Numbered from the stretch's first letter, positions 14,870 to 23,999 are shown. The stretch: 44,014 nt of DNA from Firmicutes bacterium UBA5286 (GCA_002408465.1 DHSM01000021.1:13916-57929); one strand, 5' to 3'. Numbers and translations: made by a program. The notes: generated by a model not told the origin, from the letters alone.

Positions 14870-16351
14870 CTACAGGATTATGGCGATAAGACCGCCGCTG
14901 CCCTCGTTTATTATTTTTTCAAGAGTTTGCTGAAGTTTTTCCTGGGCGCTGTCCGGCAGGTTGCCCAGCTTGGTCTGGATGCCATCCTTGACCATGGAAT
15001 ACAGAGATTTACCGAAGATTTGGGAGTCCCAGATCTTGTCGGGATCGTCTTCAAATTCTTCCATTAAAAAGTTTACCAGCTCTTCGCTCTGACGTTCGCT
15101 GCCGACAATAGGTGCGAATTCAGACTCCACATCTACTCTGATCACATGGAAGGATGGGGCTGTCGCCCGCAGGCGCACGCCAAATCTTGAGCCCTGACGG
15201 ATAATTTCCGGCTCTTCCAGGAGCATTTCATCCAAACTAGGAGGAACAATGCCATAGCCATTGGTTTTTGCGGAAATTAATGCGTCCTCGATTTTATCGT
15301 ATTCCCGCTTTGCCCGGACCAGGCCGCTCATCTGCCGGAAAAGATCGCCGGCGTTGCCGATTTCATAGCCGGTGGTCTCGGACAAAATAGAATAGAACAG
15401 TTCCGGCGGCGACTCAAAGCGAATTTCAGCGTCGCCGCTGCCTAAATCCAGGTGGCTGAGGGCAACCCTTGACACATAGTCAAATTCGTCGCCTATTGGC
15501 TCAAGAGCCCCGCGCAATTCCCTGACCTTGCCGGCGCTTTTCATGATGCCCCGAATGATTTCCATGAAGCCGCCTTTCAGCCAATGGTCTTCCTCCAGAG
15601 CCTCCACCCAGTCCGGGAGAATTATGTTGATTTGATTGATGGGAAACTCATACAGGGCTTCTTTGAGGATAGTATCCACTGTCTTTTTGTCCAGGCGCTG
15701 GCAGTTGCAGGGGATCACCGGCGCCTGATATTTTTCGGTCAGTTCGGTCTGCAGCTGCAGGCAGGAACTGGAGTCAGGCTGACTGGAATTGAGGAGGATG
15801 ACAAAGGGCTTGCCAATGCTCTTCAGTTCCTCCACTATTCTCGCTTCAGGCTCTTCAAAATCTTGCCTGGGCAGCTCAGAAAAGGATGCATCAGTCGTGA
15901 CGATTATTCCCAGGGTGGAGTGATCGGCGATGACCTTCCTTGTGCCGATTTCCGCCGCCATTTGAAAGGGAATTTCCTCATCGGCCCAGGGCGACATGAC
16001 CAGGCGTTCCCCCCGCTCGTCAGAATAACCTAATGCGGAATCGACGGTATAACCGACACAGTCTACCAGTCGCACCCGCATAGTATAGTTTTGATCGGCA
16101 AACTGAACTTCCACCGCCTCATCAGGAATAAACTTGGGCTCTGTGGTAGTAATGGTTTTGCCCCCGCTGCTCTGAGGCAGTTCATCCACCGCCCGCAAGC
16201 GGTCCTGCTCATTGATATTGGGTATAACCATCAGTTCCATAAACTTTTTAATAAACGTTGACTTTCCTGTTCGCACAGGACCGACTACGCCCAGGTAGAT
16301 ATCACCACCGGTCCTCCTGGCAATATCGTGGTATAAGCTGTATTCTGCCAC
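14870..16351 (-). CDS. spoIVA: Stage IV sporulation protein A, spore coat morphogenetic ATPase
   Basis: It polymerises on the outer forespore membrane using ATP and is the basement layer on which the coat is built. The Walker A sequence GPVRTGKST lies at about 24-32, followed by the SSGGKTITTTEPKF stretch conserved in SpoIVA. The C-terminus ends in a hydrophobic GLIAIIL. I chose the GTG at 16349-16351 (then AEYSLYHDIARRTGGDIYLG), because a GGGGGAGGAG site lies 5 nt before it and the length becomes 493 residues, essentially that of B. subtilis SpoIVA. The frame opens six codons earlier, inside that site. It is probably transcribed alone by mother-cell sigma E; a weak GAATACAACC -10-like element lies near 16411-16420. 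Confidence 0.96.
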   Translation of the reverse strand: MAEYSLYHDIARRTGGDIYLGVVGPVRTGKSTFIKKFMELMVIPNINEQDRLRAVDELPQSSGGKTITTTEPKFIPDEAVEVQFADQNYTMRVRLVDCVGYTVDSALGYSDERGERLVMSPWADEEIPFQMAAEIGTRKVIADHSTLGIIVTTDASFSELPRQDFEEPEARIVEELKSIGKPFVILLNSSQPDSSSCLQLQTELTEKYQAPVIPCNCQRLDKKTVDTILKEALYEFPINQINIILPDWVEALEEDHWLKGGFMEIIRGIMKSAGKVRELRGALEPIGDEFDYVSRVALSHLDLGSGDAEIRFESPPELFYSILSETTGYEIGNAGDLFRQMSGLVRAKREYDKIEDALISAKTNGYGIVPPSLDEMLLEEPEIIRQGSRFGVRLRATAPSFHVIRVDVESEFAPIVGSERQSEELVNFLMEEFEDDPDKIWDSQIFGKSLYSMVKDGIQTKLGNLPDSAQEKLQQTLEKIINEGSGGLIAIIL

Positions 16352-16447
16352 TTTTCTCCTCCCCCTCACAATATCCGCTTTTGCTCACAATATATATATG
16401 TGCAAAAAATGGTTGTATTCCCAGAGGAGGACAAATCTTAGGAAAAG

Positions 16448-17461
16448 CTATTCCAGGGGCAGGATATCTTCAATTTCGTGAGCCTTATCCCTCAGCATCA
16501 GTTCAGAAACTGCCAAGTGCGGGGATTTGCCTTCAAAGATTACCTGGCGCAAGGCTTCAGTTATGGGCATGCTCACTCCCACCTTGGCGGCCAGAATTGA
16601 TGCGGTTTCAGTTGTGGCTACCCCCTCCACCACCATGCCTTTGCGAATATCTTCCAGGCTTTCCCCCTGGCCCAGGGCGAAACCTGCCTGCCAGTTACGG
16701 CTATGCTTGCTGGTGCAGGTGGCAATGAGGTCGCCAATGCCTGCCAGACCGGCAAAAGTTACCTTTTCTGCCCCCAGCTTTATCCCTAAGCGGGCAATTT
16801 CCGCCAATCCCCGGGTCATGAGGGTGGCCTTGGAATTGTCACCGTAGCCCAAGCCATCACAGACCCCTGCCCCCAGGGCGATGACATTTTTCAGGGCTCC
16901 CGCCAATTCAACGCCAATGACATCGGAATTAGTATATACCCGGAATTTCGGCGTCATAAATACTTCCTGGACTTCCTGCGCAGCGCTGAGGCTGTATCCT
17001 GCGGCCACAGTAGCGGTAGGAATGTCCCGGGCCACCTCTTCCGCATGGTTGGGGCCGCTGATCACCACCACCCGGTCTTCATTGCCGGCAACCTGGGATA
17101 TGACTTGGGAGCAGCGGAAAAAAGTGTTGCGCTCCAGGCCCTTGCTGAGGCTGACAATAATTGTGTCCCCTTTGATAAAACCTTTTATGGCCTCAATAGT
17201 CAGGCGCACAGCCTTGGCAGGAGTGGCGATTACTACCAGGTCCTTTGCCTTTGCCGCCTGTTCCAGGCAGCTGGTAATCTCAATATTGGCGGGCAGCAAA
17301 ACTCCGGGCAGGTATGCGGTGTTTTCCCGGTACTTACATAGATGCTGGCATAACTCTTCTCTTCTTGCCCACAAAGTAACTGCATGTCCTTTTTTCGCCA
17401 GCAGGAGAGCAATGGCAGTGCCCCAGCCTCCTGCTCCTATTACGCCAATTTGCTTCATCAT
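16448..17461 (-). CDS. gpsA: Glycerol-3-phosphate dehydrogenase [NAD(P)+]
   Basis: It reduces dihydroxyacetone phosphate to sn-glycerol 3-phosphate for phospholipid synthesis. The 337 residues match the family. The Rossmann motif GVIGAGGWGTA is at 6-16. Further signatures are SLSKGLERNTF, ISGPNHAEEVARDIPT with the substrate-site Lys/Asn context, and GVCDGLGYGDNSKATLMTRGL containing the catalytic region. The start ATG overlaps the der stop as ATGA, so it is translationally coupled to der. It closes the DUF512-der-gpsA unit. plsY, which often lies between der and gpsA, is absent here. Confidence 0.96.
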   Translation of the reverse strand: MMKQIGVIGAGGWGTAIALLLAKKGHAVTLWARREELCQHLCKYRENTAYLPGVLLPANIEITSCLEQAAKAKDLVVIATPAKAVRLTIEAIKGFIKGDTIIVSLSKGLERNTFFRCSQVISQVAGNEDRVVVISGPNHAEEVARDIPTATVAAGYSLSAAQEVQEVFMTPKFRVYTNSDVIGVELAGALKNVIALGAGVCDGLGYGDNSKATLMTRGLAEIARLGIKLGAEKVTFAGLAGIGDLIATCTSKHSRNWQAGFALGQGESLEDIRKGMVVEGVATTETASILAAKVGVSMPITEALRQVIFEGKSPHLAVSELMLRDKAHEIEDILPLE

Positions 17462-18777
17462 TTGCTACCCCTCTTCCGAAGCTTAAACTGCAACGGGGTT
17501 CCTTCAAAACCGAAAGCTTCCCGGATCCTATTCTCAAGATAACGCAGCCAGGAAAAGTGCACCAATTCCGGGTCGCTTGCAAAGAGAACAAAGCGCGGCG
17601 GTTTTACGGCCACCTGGGTAATATAGAAGATTTTAACCTTAGTCCCCTTGGCTGACGGGGGATTGGACATGACGGCGTCAGTGAGGAGATCATTTAGTAG
17701 TCCGGTGCTGATTCGGCGCTGATACTGCTCCATAGTCTTTTCAATCAGGGAAAGCAGCCCCGACATGCGGGCGCCGGTGAGAGCAGAAACAAACTCGATA
17801 TTGGCGTACTCGATGAATTTAAGCTCCGAACGCAGTTCATTGACATTCCTGGACATGGTATTGGAATCTTTTTCGACTATATCCCACTTGTTGACCAGGA
17901 TGATGACTGCCTTGCCTGCCTCATGAGCGATGCCTGCAATGCGCTTGTCCTGCTCTGTGAGGCCGTCCTTGCCATCGATAACTAAGAGGGTGATGTCACA
18001 GCGCTGGACAGCCCTGACACTGCGCAGCATGCTGTAGTATTCAATGCCTGAGGCCAACTTGCTCTTCCTGCGCAGGCCGGCAGTGTCAATGAGGATGATT
18101 GGCCTGCCGTTATGATAGACAGTGGTGTCGATTGCATCCCTGGTGGTGCCGGGGATATCGCTGACCACTGCCCGCTCCTGTCCCGCCAAGCGGTTGACCA
18201 ATGAAGATTTCCCTACATTTGGCCGGCCGATGAAGGCAACAGCGATTGCCTCTGCATCTTCCTCCTGAGGAGGCAGCTTTTCTAAATAAGCGATAATAGC
18301 GTCCAACAAATCTCCGATATTGAGGCCATTTGAAGCAGAAATGGGAAGCGGCTCCCCCAAACCCAGTTCATAAAAGTCTATAAGCAGCTCCTGGCTATTA
18401 CTGAAGTCATCAACCTTGTTGACAACCAAAATTATAGGTTTCTTGCTCCGGCGCATTAAATCTGCGACTTGTCTGTCATCTGCCGTCAGTCCCTGCCTGG
18501 CATCGACAATAAAGACGATGACATCGCTTTCCCATACAGCTTCCTCTGCCTGGCGGGCAACAGCCTGGGCAAGAGGATCGCTGTCGTCCCAGGCAAAGCC
18601 GCCGGTATCCACCAGAAGAAAATTATGCCCCCCCCAGTCGGTCTGGCCGTAGAGGCGGTCCCTGGTGACGCCGGGGGTGTCCTCCACAATAGCCAGCCGC
18701 TGCTGCAGTATTTTATTAAACAATGTCGACTTGCCTACATTGGGTCGGCCAACTACAGATACAATTGGCAGCATCAT
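17458..18777 (-). CDS. der: Ribosome-associated GTPase Der (EngA)
   Basis: A double-GTPase protein for 50S ribosomal subunit assembly. The 439 residues carry two G domains in tandem. The first P-loop is GRPNVGKSTL at 10-19 with DTPGVTRDR; the second is GRPNVGKSSL at about 183 with DIPGTTRDAIDT. NKVDD and NKWDI are the two G4 motifs. The C-terminal KH-like domain includes KIFYITQVAVKPPRFVLFAS and ends in LRKRGSK. The start overlaps the stop of the upstream DUF512 gene by 4 nt, and its stop overlaps gpsA, so the three genes form one tight unit. Confidence 0.97.
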   Translation of the reverse strand: MMLPIVSVVGRPNVGKSTLFNKILQQRLAIVEDTPGVTRDRLYGQTDWGGHNFLLVDTGGFAWDDSDPLAQAVARQAEEAVWESDVIVFIVDARQGLTADDRQVADLMRRSKKPIILVVNKVDDFSNSQELLIDFYELGLGEPLPISASNGLNIGDLLDAIIAYLEKLPPQEEDAEAIAVAFIGRPNVGKSSLVNRLAGQERAVVSDIPGTTRDAIDTTVYHNGRPIILIDTAGLRRKSKLASGIEYYSMLRSVRAVQRCDITLLVIDGKDGLTEQDKRIAGIAHEAGKAVIILVNKWDIVEKDSNTMSRNVNELRSELKFIEYANIEFVSALTGARMSGLLSLIEKTMEQYQRRISTGLLNDLLTDAVMSNPPSAKGTKVKIFYITQVAVKPPRFVLFASDPELVHFSWLRYLENRIREAFGFEGTPLQFKLRKRGSK

Positions 18778-20063
18778 AAAACCTCATTTCCTGTTAACTT
18801 GATGATATCTAAAAGGTCGTCGGCAATATGAACAGTCTTGTCCAAACACTGGGCCAGTTTTTCCTGGGTCCAGTCATCAATAAAACAGCCTGCCCGGAGA
18901 GCTGCCTCCGGCACCACCAGAGCATCCCAATCCGCTGTTGCAGAGGCAGCAGCGTTGCAGACATCCGCGCCAGCCAGCAGCCCGGCCACAGTAATCTCCG
19001 GGCCTAAGAATTCATTTTCAACCTCTATTACTTTTATATCCAGACCAAGGAGAACCTCAGAGATTATTATACTGACGGCCCGCATGGCAGCCCCCGCAGC
19101 CTTGCCTGTGGCCAGCAACAGGCTCTGGGGACGGACATGTCTGGGGAGCATTTCTCTTATTCTCTCAGCTTGCATCAGGGTTTTCCTGATCATGCCCACC
19201 CCATTTTCCAGCTGGGCAAAACTCTCATAGTAGTCCTCATCCGGCACCGGCATCCCAGCCTTGACATAAAACTCATCGGCGGCATAGACAATTCTCCGTC
19301 CCTGGCTTTGCAGGAGCCGGGACTGAAAGCGGACAACAATTTCAATAGTCTGCCGGGCGGAATTGCTGTCGACTGCAACGATAGGAAGCAGATTCTCTCT
19401 GAACTTGGTCAGCCCCACCGGCACCACCGCCAGGGAGAGCAGGGAATCGCCCAAGGCAGTCAGATCCATTAATGTCTTTTCCAGCACCCTGCCGTCATTG
19501 ATGCCGGGGCAGAGGACAATCTGGCAATGAAAAGCAATCCCTGCTTGGGCCAGGCTGGTCAGGTCTCCCAGGATGTCACAGGGACCTTTATGGCCCAGGA
19601 GACGGCCCCGGATCTCGGCATCTGTCGCATGCACAGAAATATATAATGGGGAGAGTTTTTCCTCAATAATTCGCTCTATATCTCCAGTGAGCAAATTTGT
19701 CAGGGTGATATAATTTCCCTCTAAAAATGACAGCCGATAGTCATCGTCTTTTATGTACAGAGTCCGGCGCAGTCCCGGAGGCTGCTGGTCGATAAAACAA
19801 AAGATGCATTTGTTGTGGCATTTGCGGGCGGGAATATCTAATTCCAGCCCTAAATCCTCCTCATATTCCTTTTCAATTTCAAAATCGATGAAGCGGCCGG
19901 AAGCAGTCTTTACCCCCACAGTCACTTCTTCACCTGTACATTGAAAAAAATAATCTATGATATCCCTGGCCTTGACCCCGTTGAGAGAAACAATGGTATC
20001 ACCAGGCTGCAGGCCAAGCTCATGACCGATGCCCCCCGGCGTCACATCTTTTATCTTTAGCAT
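18774..20063 (-). CDS. DUF512 radical SAM protein with N-terminal PDZ domain
   Basis: The biochemical function is unknown. From the ATG at 20061-20063 (GGAGG about 8 nt upstream) it has 429 residues. The first about 70 residues are PDZ-like (DVTPGGIGHELGLQPGDTIV). A radical SAM cluster motif follows as CHNKCIFCFIDQ (CxxxCxxC), leading into LSFLEGNYITLTNL. The C-terminal half is DUF512, with the conserved VVPVGLTKFRE and a gene-order link to der seen across Clostridia. It overlaps der by 4 nt, suggesting a job tied to ribosome or envelope biogenesis, but that is inference. Confidence 0.9.
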   Translation of the reverse strand: MLKIKDVTPGGIGHELGLQPGDTIVSLNGVKARDIIDYFFQCTGEEVTVGVKTASGRFIDFEIEKEYEEDLGLELDIPARKCHNKCIFCFIDQQPPGLRRTLYIKDDDYRLSFLEGNYITLTNLLTGDIERIIEEKLSPLYISVHATDAEIRGRLLGHKGPCDILGDLTSLAQAGIAFHCQIVLCPGINDGRVLEKTLMDLTALGDSLLSLAVVPVGLTKFRENLLPIVAVDSNSARQTIEIVVRFQSRLLQSQGRRIVYAADEFYVKAGMPVPDEDYYESFAQLENGVGMIRKTLMQAERIREMLPRHVRPQSLLLATGKAAGAAMRAVSIIISEVLLGLDIKVIEVENEFLGPEITVAGLLAGADVCNAAASATADWDALVVPEAALRAGCFIDDWTQEKLAQCLDKTVHIADDLLDIIKLTGNEVL

Positions 20064-20101
20064 ATACACACCTCCGGAGTTAAGCATATATGAATTATAC
20101 T

Positions 20102-20539
20102 TTAACTTCCCCTGGCTTGCAAAACTAAGGCGAAGATTTTATCAAGGTTTTTGTGAACGCCTCGGGCTGCCAAATAGCGGCCGATTTGCTTCAGGCCTTT
20201 GAACCTGGAGATAAAGCCGCCGATTCGGGTCAGCAAATTTATGCATTCCAAACAGTCCACTGATTTATATTGGGGCGGGACTTGCATTTTCGTGGTTAAG
20301 CTGTCTGCAAAACGGGCGAAGATCTTGCTGCCGCTGCCCAGGCCAACAAAGCAGACCGGATTTCCCTGGCTGTATCCCGCCAGCACCGGCACACCCATGT
20401 CCCGGTTTTGGAGAACGTCAAAGTATTCTAAGCTTAATATTTCTTTCACTCCGGCGGAAGGCTGTATTCTTTTTAAGTGCAGAGCTGCGGCAACACAAGA
20501 CAGATGTGCTCCCCGATAGCAGTGGTAGAAGTAAATCAT
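20102..20539 (-). CDS. DUF3189 family protein (second of tandem pair)
   Basis: 145 residues, no known function. It starts MIYFYHCYRGAHLSCVAAAL, close to the IIYHCYGGAHSSVTAAAVH start of the gene before it. It shares the following LEYFD, GxxVxFVGLGSGSK and RIGGFISRFKGLKQIGR stretches with its paralogue, so this is a tandem duplication. The ATG overlaps the stop of the first copy by 4 nt. The family is confined to spore-forming Firmicutes as far as I know. The H/C-rich N-terminus could bind metal, but no enzyme motif is recognisable. Confidence 0.8.
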   Translation of the reverse strand: MIYFYHCYRGAHLSCVAAALHLKRIQPSAGVKEILSLEYFDVLQNRDMGVPVLAGYSQGNPVCFVGLGSGSKIFARFADSLTTKMQVPPQYKSVDCLECINLLTRIGGFISRFKGLKQIGRYLAARGVHKNLDKIFALVLQARGS

Positions 20540-21030
20540 TGTCCTTTCTCCCCCCTTTTTTTTAGCTTCCTTTCGGTTTCTTCAACCAGAGCTACAATTT
20601 GTTTGTAAGCCAACTGAGTCCCCCAGCTAACCAGAGGTCTACCGACAAAAGTTAGACCAAGCCGCCTAGAACTTATGCCGCCTATAATCATTAGCATGTT
20701 GATTACCGGCCGGGTTTCTACATAGTCCACCTTGCCGATACTAGCTTTTCCCAGGGAAAATAAGTTCTTTGCAGCCTTAATAACTGGAGCGGATGCGGTT
20801 TCAAAGCCCACTGAGAAAACCATGGACCCATCCTTGCTTTTCCCCATATATTGCAGAAATCCATGATCATCGGCTTTTTGGGCATCAAAATAGGGCAGAC
20901 TGACTAATTCCAGCCTGCTCGGTGTTTTATCCCGGGCCAACAGGCCCACATGAACAGCAGCCGCTGTCACTGAGGAATGGGCTCCTCCATAACAATGATA
21001 TATGATAAGACTGGGTATAGTTAACACCAC
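20536..21030 (-). CDS. DUF3189 family protein (first of tandem pair)
   Basis: 164 residues. The DUF3189 signature IIYHCYGGAHSSVTAAAVH is followed by LVSLPYFDAQKADDHGFLQY and FSVGFETASAPVIKAAK. The C-terminal tail is lysine/glutamate rich. The start shown is GTG; upstream ribosome binding is weak, and several residues before the conserved IIYHC may not be translated. It follows the YIEGIA/capping-subunit genes by about 56 nt in the same direction and may belong to the same transcript. Confidence 0.8.
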   Translation of the reverse strand: MVLTIPSLIIYHCYGGAHSSVTAAAVHVGLLARDKTPSRLELVSLPYFDAQKADDHGFLQYMGKSKDGSMVFSVGFETASAPVIKAAKNLFSLGKASIGKVDYVETRPVINMLMIIGGISSRRLGLTFVGRPLVSWGTQLAYKQIVALVEETERKLKKRGEKGQ

Positions 21031-21086
21031 TCACAGCTCAGATTCTCGGATCAAGGGGAATTTTGTCGAGTTTTATGATTGCCCGG

Positions 21087-21314
21087 TCAATGGTGGACGA
21101 TAATCAGCACCCCATTTTCCAGGTCATGAACTACCCCTTCTGTGATCTTGGATAAGTATTTGACTATCCGCTGCTGTTCCTGGGCATCCCTGGCCACATA
21201 CACCGGACCTGCCCCCCCTGAAGCCACCAGTTGGCTGGCCTCAGCCAGGACAACAGTTGCCAGCACTATGTTTCCCAAACTAGTCTTGATAATCGTCACG
21301 CTCCCTGCCTGCAT
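21087..21314 (-). CDS. Capping complex subunit for YIEGIA
   Basis: A small protein (up to 75 residues) whose central part, VVLAEASQLVASGGAGPVYV, and C-terminal HDLENGVLIIVHH match the small partner annotated beside YIEGIA proteins. The name comes from protein-family annotation; the molecular function is not established. The ATG shown overlaps the YIEGIA gene by 35 nt. In-frame GTG or TTG codons downstream are alternatives, since the conserved part begins around residue 15, so the start is uncertain. Confidence 0.7.
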   Translation of the reverse strand: MQAGSVTIIKTSLGNIVLATVVLAEASQLVASGGAGPVYVARDAQEQQRIVKYLSKITEGVVHDLENGVLIIVHH

Positions 21315-22203
21315 GGGATTTGCTTGGCTTAGACACCGACCCTTCCAGAACCGGCACCCTTTTTACTGCCGCAATCAGCGCTTGGGGATCACGGGTGGCA
21401 GGGATGATAAGCAATCCCAGTTTGCCGCTTTTAATCTGCCGCCGCACCAGAGGAGTAAATTCAGGAGTATCCACGTCCTTATAGATTCCCAGCAATTTAG
21501 CACAAATATGGACAATTGCCTGTCTCTGACCGATATTCGCCAAGGTGGCAGCAGCGTCTATAGTCTTTGGCACAAGGACCAGACCCAGGGCCCTATTGAG
21601 ATACTCTTCCCTTGCTTCTTCCAGCCCCAAGTTCATAAAGTGAATGTCGTCAACAAAGACATTTGGCCCCTCAAAATGAACCTCGCCCTGGCGGATATCC
21701 GCCAGATGTTCCAGCCGTTTGTCCTTGGCTATATTCCTGATAATAAAGTAGATTAACAAGGTTGCCGCCACCAAACCAGTAACCCTAAAGAGCAGACCAT
21801 AACCCCGCAGCAATGCAAGGTCCAGAGCCGACAGGACCAAGGTGCTGGCGATGATTAAAAAATTCCGGGCTTCAAAGTCCCGCGCGATTCCTTCAATATA
21901 ATGCTGGCCCCGAGGCACCAACTCATTGGTATCCAAGGAAGCCAGGGTTTCTCTCTCTGTATTGCGTATCTCCCGAAATTGCTGGGCCGCCATGGCCAAA
22001 AAAGTCACGGCGACGAACTCCTCTGCCAGCAGGGCAGGCAAAGCCACCGCTCCCAGAGCGGCGGCGATAAATCCCAAGGACAGATGAGAGATGTAGCCAT
22101 GGGGATAAGTAGGATATTGGCGGTAATCTGAGCGCAGTATCAGTAATCTCAGGATTCCCCCCAGGGAGGTAGTGAGAACAATGCTGAAAAAATAGGTCTT
22201 CAT
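21280..22203 (-). CDS. YIEGIA family membrane protein
   Basis: 307 residues. A short N-terminal membrane segment and two or three hydrophobic helices (about 38-75 and 120-165) precede a soluble C-terminal half of about 140 residues (GEVHFEGPNVFVDDIHFMNL). The YIEGIA motif appears as HYIEGIARDFEARNF near residue 105. The family is found in spore formers beside a small capping subunit, as here. It overlaps the upstream membrane-protein gene as ATGA and the downstream subunit, so all three are coupled. The role is unknown; gene context points to sporulation or the envelope. Confidence 0.8.
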   Translation of the reverse strand: MKTYFFSIVLTTSLGGILRLLILRSDYRQYPTYPHGYISHLSLGFIAAALGAVALPALLAEEFVAVTFLAMAAQQFREIRNTERETLASLDTNELVPRGQHYIEGIARDFEARNFLIIASTLVLSALDLALLRGYGLLFRVTGLVAATLLIYFIIRNIAKDKRLEHLADIRQGEVHFEGPNVFVDDIHFMNLGLEEAREEYLNRALGLVLVPKTIDAAATLANIGQRQAIVHICAKLLGIYKDVDTPEFTPLVRRQIKSGKLGLLIIPATRDPQALIAAVKRVPVLEGSVSKPSKSHAGRERDDYQD

Positions 22204-22856
22204 CTTTTGGGTCCTTGCTTGTTCCTGGATTTTTCCCGGCGTTTATCCTCCAACCAGGTCACTTTGCTGCGCCTGTCCGGGGCAACCAATTCCCGGGCCT
22301 CGCCAAAAATCTCGGCAAAACCTACGCCGATGATCCCGGCAATTAGAGAGGAATCAAGAATCCCGCCTCCCAGCTGGTAGGAGCGGGTAAGGGGAAATTG
22401 CTGCAAGAGGATAATTATATCCGCTGCCAGCACTCCCATCATTCCGCCTACAAAGGCCGCCCGCCGGGACCGGCCAACCAGGTAGCCAATCACTCCCGCC
22501 GCCAGGCCATAAGCATAGAGGGGCTCAATAAACATTGCCCCTGGTTCCTGAGGCAAAACCCAGTCCAGCACTAGCACGGCTATAGCGGTGGCGACAATAG
22601 CTGCCGCTCCCCGAACCTGTTCCCGGTAGGTGTCGGCGGTGCCGATTAGGTATACTGCAAGTCCAAAAGGCACCAGGGTGCTGCCCAGGTTAATCCGAAC
22701 CATGCCAATGGGCAAATCCGGCAGCCAGGTGCCGACGGCCAAAAGGGCGATAATGATTAACGCAGCTCTGTCCGACAAGCGCATCCTGTCCAACGTTCTC
22801 TGCAGCAGGCCAAGGTATATAATTACCGCCAGTATTGTCAGCAGCCATATGCTCAT
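22200..22856 (-). CDS. Polytopic membrane protein, DUF1614-like
   Basis: 218 residues with about six hydrophobic helices between residues 1 and 180 and a basic cytoplasmic tail (RRSKVTWLEDKRREKSRNK). The segment RINLGSTLVPFGLAVYLI resembles the NxGGxxxP core of DUF1614 membrane proteins; this is pattern matching only. It heads a small operon with YIEGIA and its partner, starting just after the fni terminator. The likely start is the ATG at 22854-22856. Confidence 0.6.
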   Translation of the reverse strand: MSIWLLTILAVIIYLGLLQRTLDRMRLSDRAALIIIALLAVGTWLPDLPIGMVRINLGSTLVPFGLAVYLIGTADTYREQVRGAAAIVATAIAVLVLDWVLPQEPGAMFIEPLYAYGLAAGVIGYLVGRSRRAAFVGGMMGVLAADIIILLQQFPLTRSYQLGGGILDSSLIAGIIGVGFAEIFGEARELVAPDRRSKVTWLEDKRREKSRNKQGPKR

Positions 22857-22922
22857 TTCATTCTCACCCCACAGCAGCCTTTCTTTTTCTAGCTTTTCCT
22901 CATCCCCCTGCCAGTATTCCCT

Positions 22923-22945
22923 AAAAAAAAGAGGCTAATAGCCTC
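22923..22945 (-). terminator. Intrinsic terminator at the end of fni
   Basis: GAGGC/GCCTC (22931-22945) with a 5-nt loop, followed on the minus strand by eight Ts. The fni stop codon lies inside the hairpin, so gene and transcript end together. Confidence 0.85.
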
Positions 22946-23999
22946 GCCGCCAATAATATTTTGGATTGACTGCCCTTTGCTTTAAAAGCTCCTTGAACCT
23001 GCCTGTAATGACCAGGGAAACCTGCCCGAGATCATCTAGGGAACGTTTGCCCATAAGGGCCAAGCCCACTTGCATTTGCCTCAGATAATTTGCTGTATAT
23101 TTTCGTGCCCCGGCCAGTCCCTGATTTCTCAGCCGCCACAGGACGCCCCCGGCATTGCCCACGGCAGCGGCGCCGAGACACAGGCATTTGAGGGCGCTGA
23201 TGCCGTCATCAACGCCTCCTGAAGCCAATATTTCAATATTGGGACCGTTTACAGCCACATCTGCTACACAAAGGGGTGTGGGCAACCCCCAGGAGGCCAG
23301 AGGCGTCCACCACCTAGAGGAATTGCGTCTGCCTTCAATCCGGGCGAAATTAGTCCCCCCTGTGCCGCTGACATCAACTGCCCGCACCCCGGCCTGGGCC
23401 AGACTTGCAGCCTGGCTGGCGCCGATGCCAAAGCCTACTTCCTTGACGAGGACGGGCACAGACACAGTTCTGCAAATTTCCGCCACATTGGCCAACAGTC
23501 TCTTAGCCACTCTATCTCCCTCGGGCATAATAAACTCCTGGGCAGGGTTGAGGTAAAGCTGAAGAATCTGGGCTTCCACCATCTCCACTGCGGCCCTTGC
23601 CTGCTTTAACGTCGCCGTGGCAGGCAGGTTTGCCATTATTACTCCCTGGGGATTGTATTTACGCACCACCTGGTATGTGAACTTAAGCTGGGGATTACTG
23701 ATGCCAGCAAACTGAGAACCCACGGCCATGGGCAAACTGAACTCTTTGGCCAGCATAGCCAGTTGGCGGTTGACGGACTCGCTGACCAATGCCCCGCCGG
23801 TGATGGCATTGATGTACAGCGGGGATTTAACTTCTATGCCGCAAATTGCAGCAGAAAGGTCTGTCTCATCCGGATTTATCGTGGTCAGACTGTCGTGGGG
23901 CAAGAGAATATCATCATAGAGGGTAGTAAAAGAACATCTGGATCCTTGGCAAGCAAGGATCAGATGTTCTCTTTTCCGGTTAATCCGGAATTTATTCAT
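22935..23999 (-). CDS. fni: Type 2 isopentenyl-diphosphate delta-isomerase (FMN-dependent)
   Basis: It interconverts isopentenyl and dimethylallyl diphosphate in isoprenoid synthesis, using reduced FMN. The N-terminal NRKREHLILA is the Fni signature. Next come PLYINAITGG, AVGSQFAGI, LYLNPAQEFIMPEGD, VLVKEVGFGIG, VDVSGTGGTNFARIE and the FMN-phosphate site ILASGGVDDG. The ATG at 23997-23999 overlaps the ispH::rpsA stop; an in-frame TTG four codons earlier is possible. The pairing with ispH puts two consecutive steps of the isoprenoid pathway in one transcript. An unusually strong hairpin lies within its first codons. Confidence 0.95.
   Translation of the reverse strand: MNKFRINRKREHLILACQGSRCSFTTLYDDILLPHDSLTTINPDETDLSAAICGIEVKSPLYINAITGGALVSESVNRQLAMLAKEFSLPMAVGSQFAGISNPQLKFTYQVVRKYNPQGVIMANLPATATLKQARAAVEMVEAQILQLYLNPAQEFIMPEGDRVAKRLLANVAEICRTVSVPVLVKEVGFGIGASQAASLAQAGVRAVDVSGTGGTNFARIEGRRNSSRWWTPLASWGLPTPLCVADVAVNGPNIEILASGGVDDGISALKCLCLGAAAVGNAGGVLWRLRNQGLAGARKYTANYLRQMQVGLALMGKRSLDDLGQVSLVITGRFKELLKQRAVNPKYYWRRGY
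23931..23970 (-). promoter_or_regulatory. Strong hairpin inside the 5' coding region of fni
   Basis: Two arms of 17-18 nt (AGAACATCT, one bulged G, GATCCTTG, and their complement) enclose a 5-nt loop, followed on the minus strand by TTTTA. It lies 22 nt past the end of ispH::rpsA and encodes fni residues of about 10-23. It looks like an intrinsic terminator or attenuator and could lower fni expression relative to ispH::rpsA. Confidence 0.6.
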
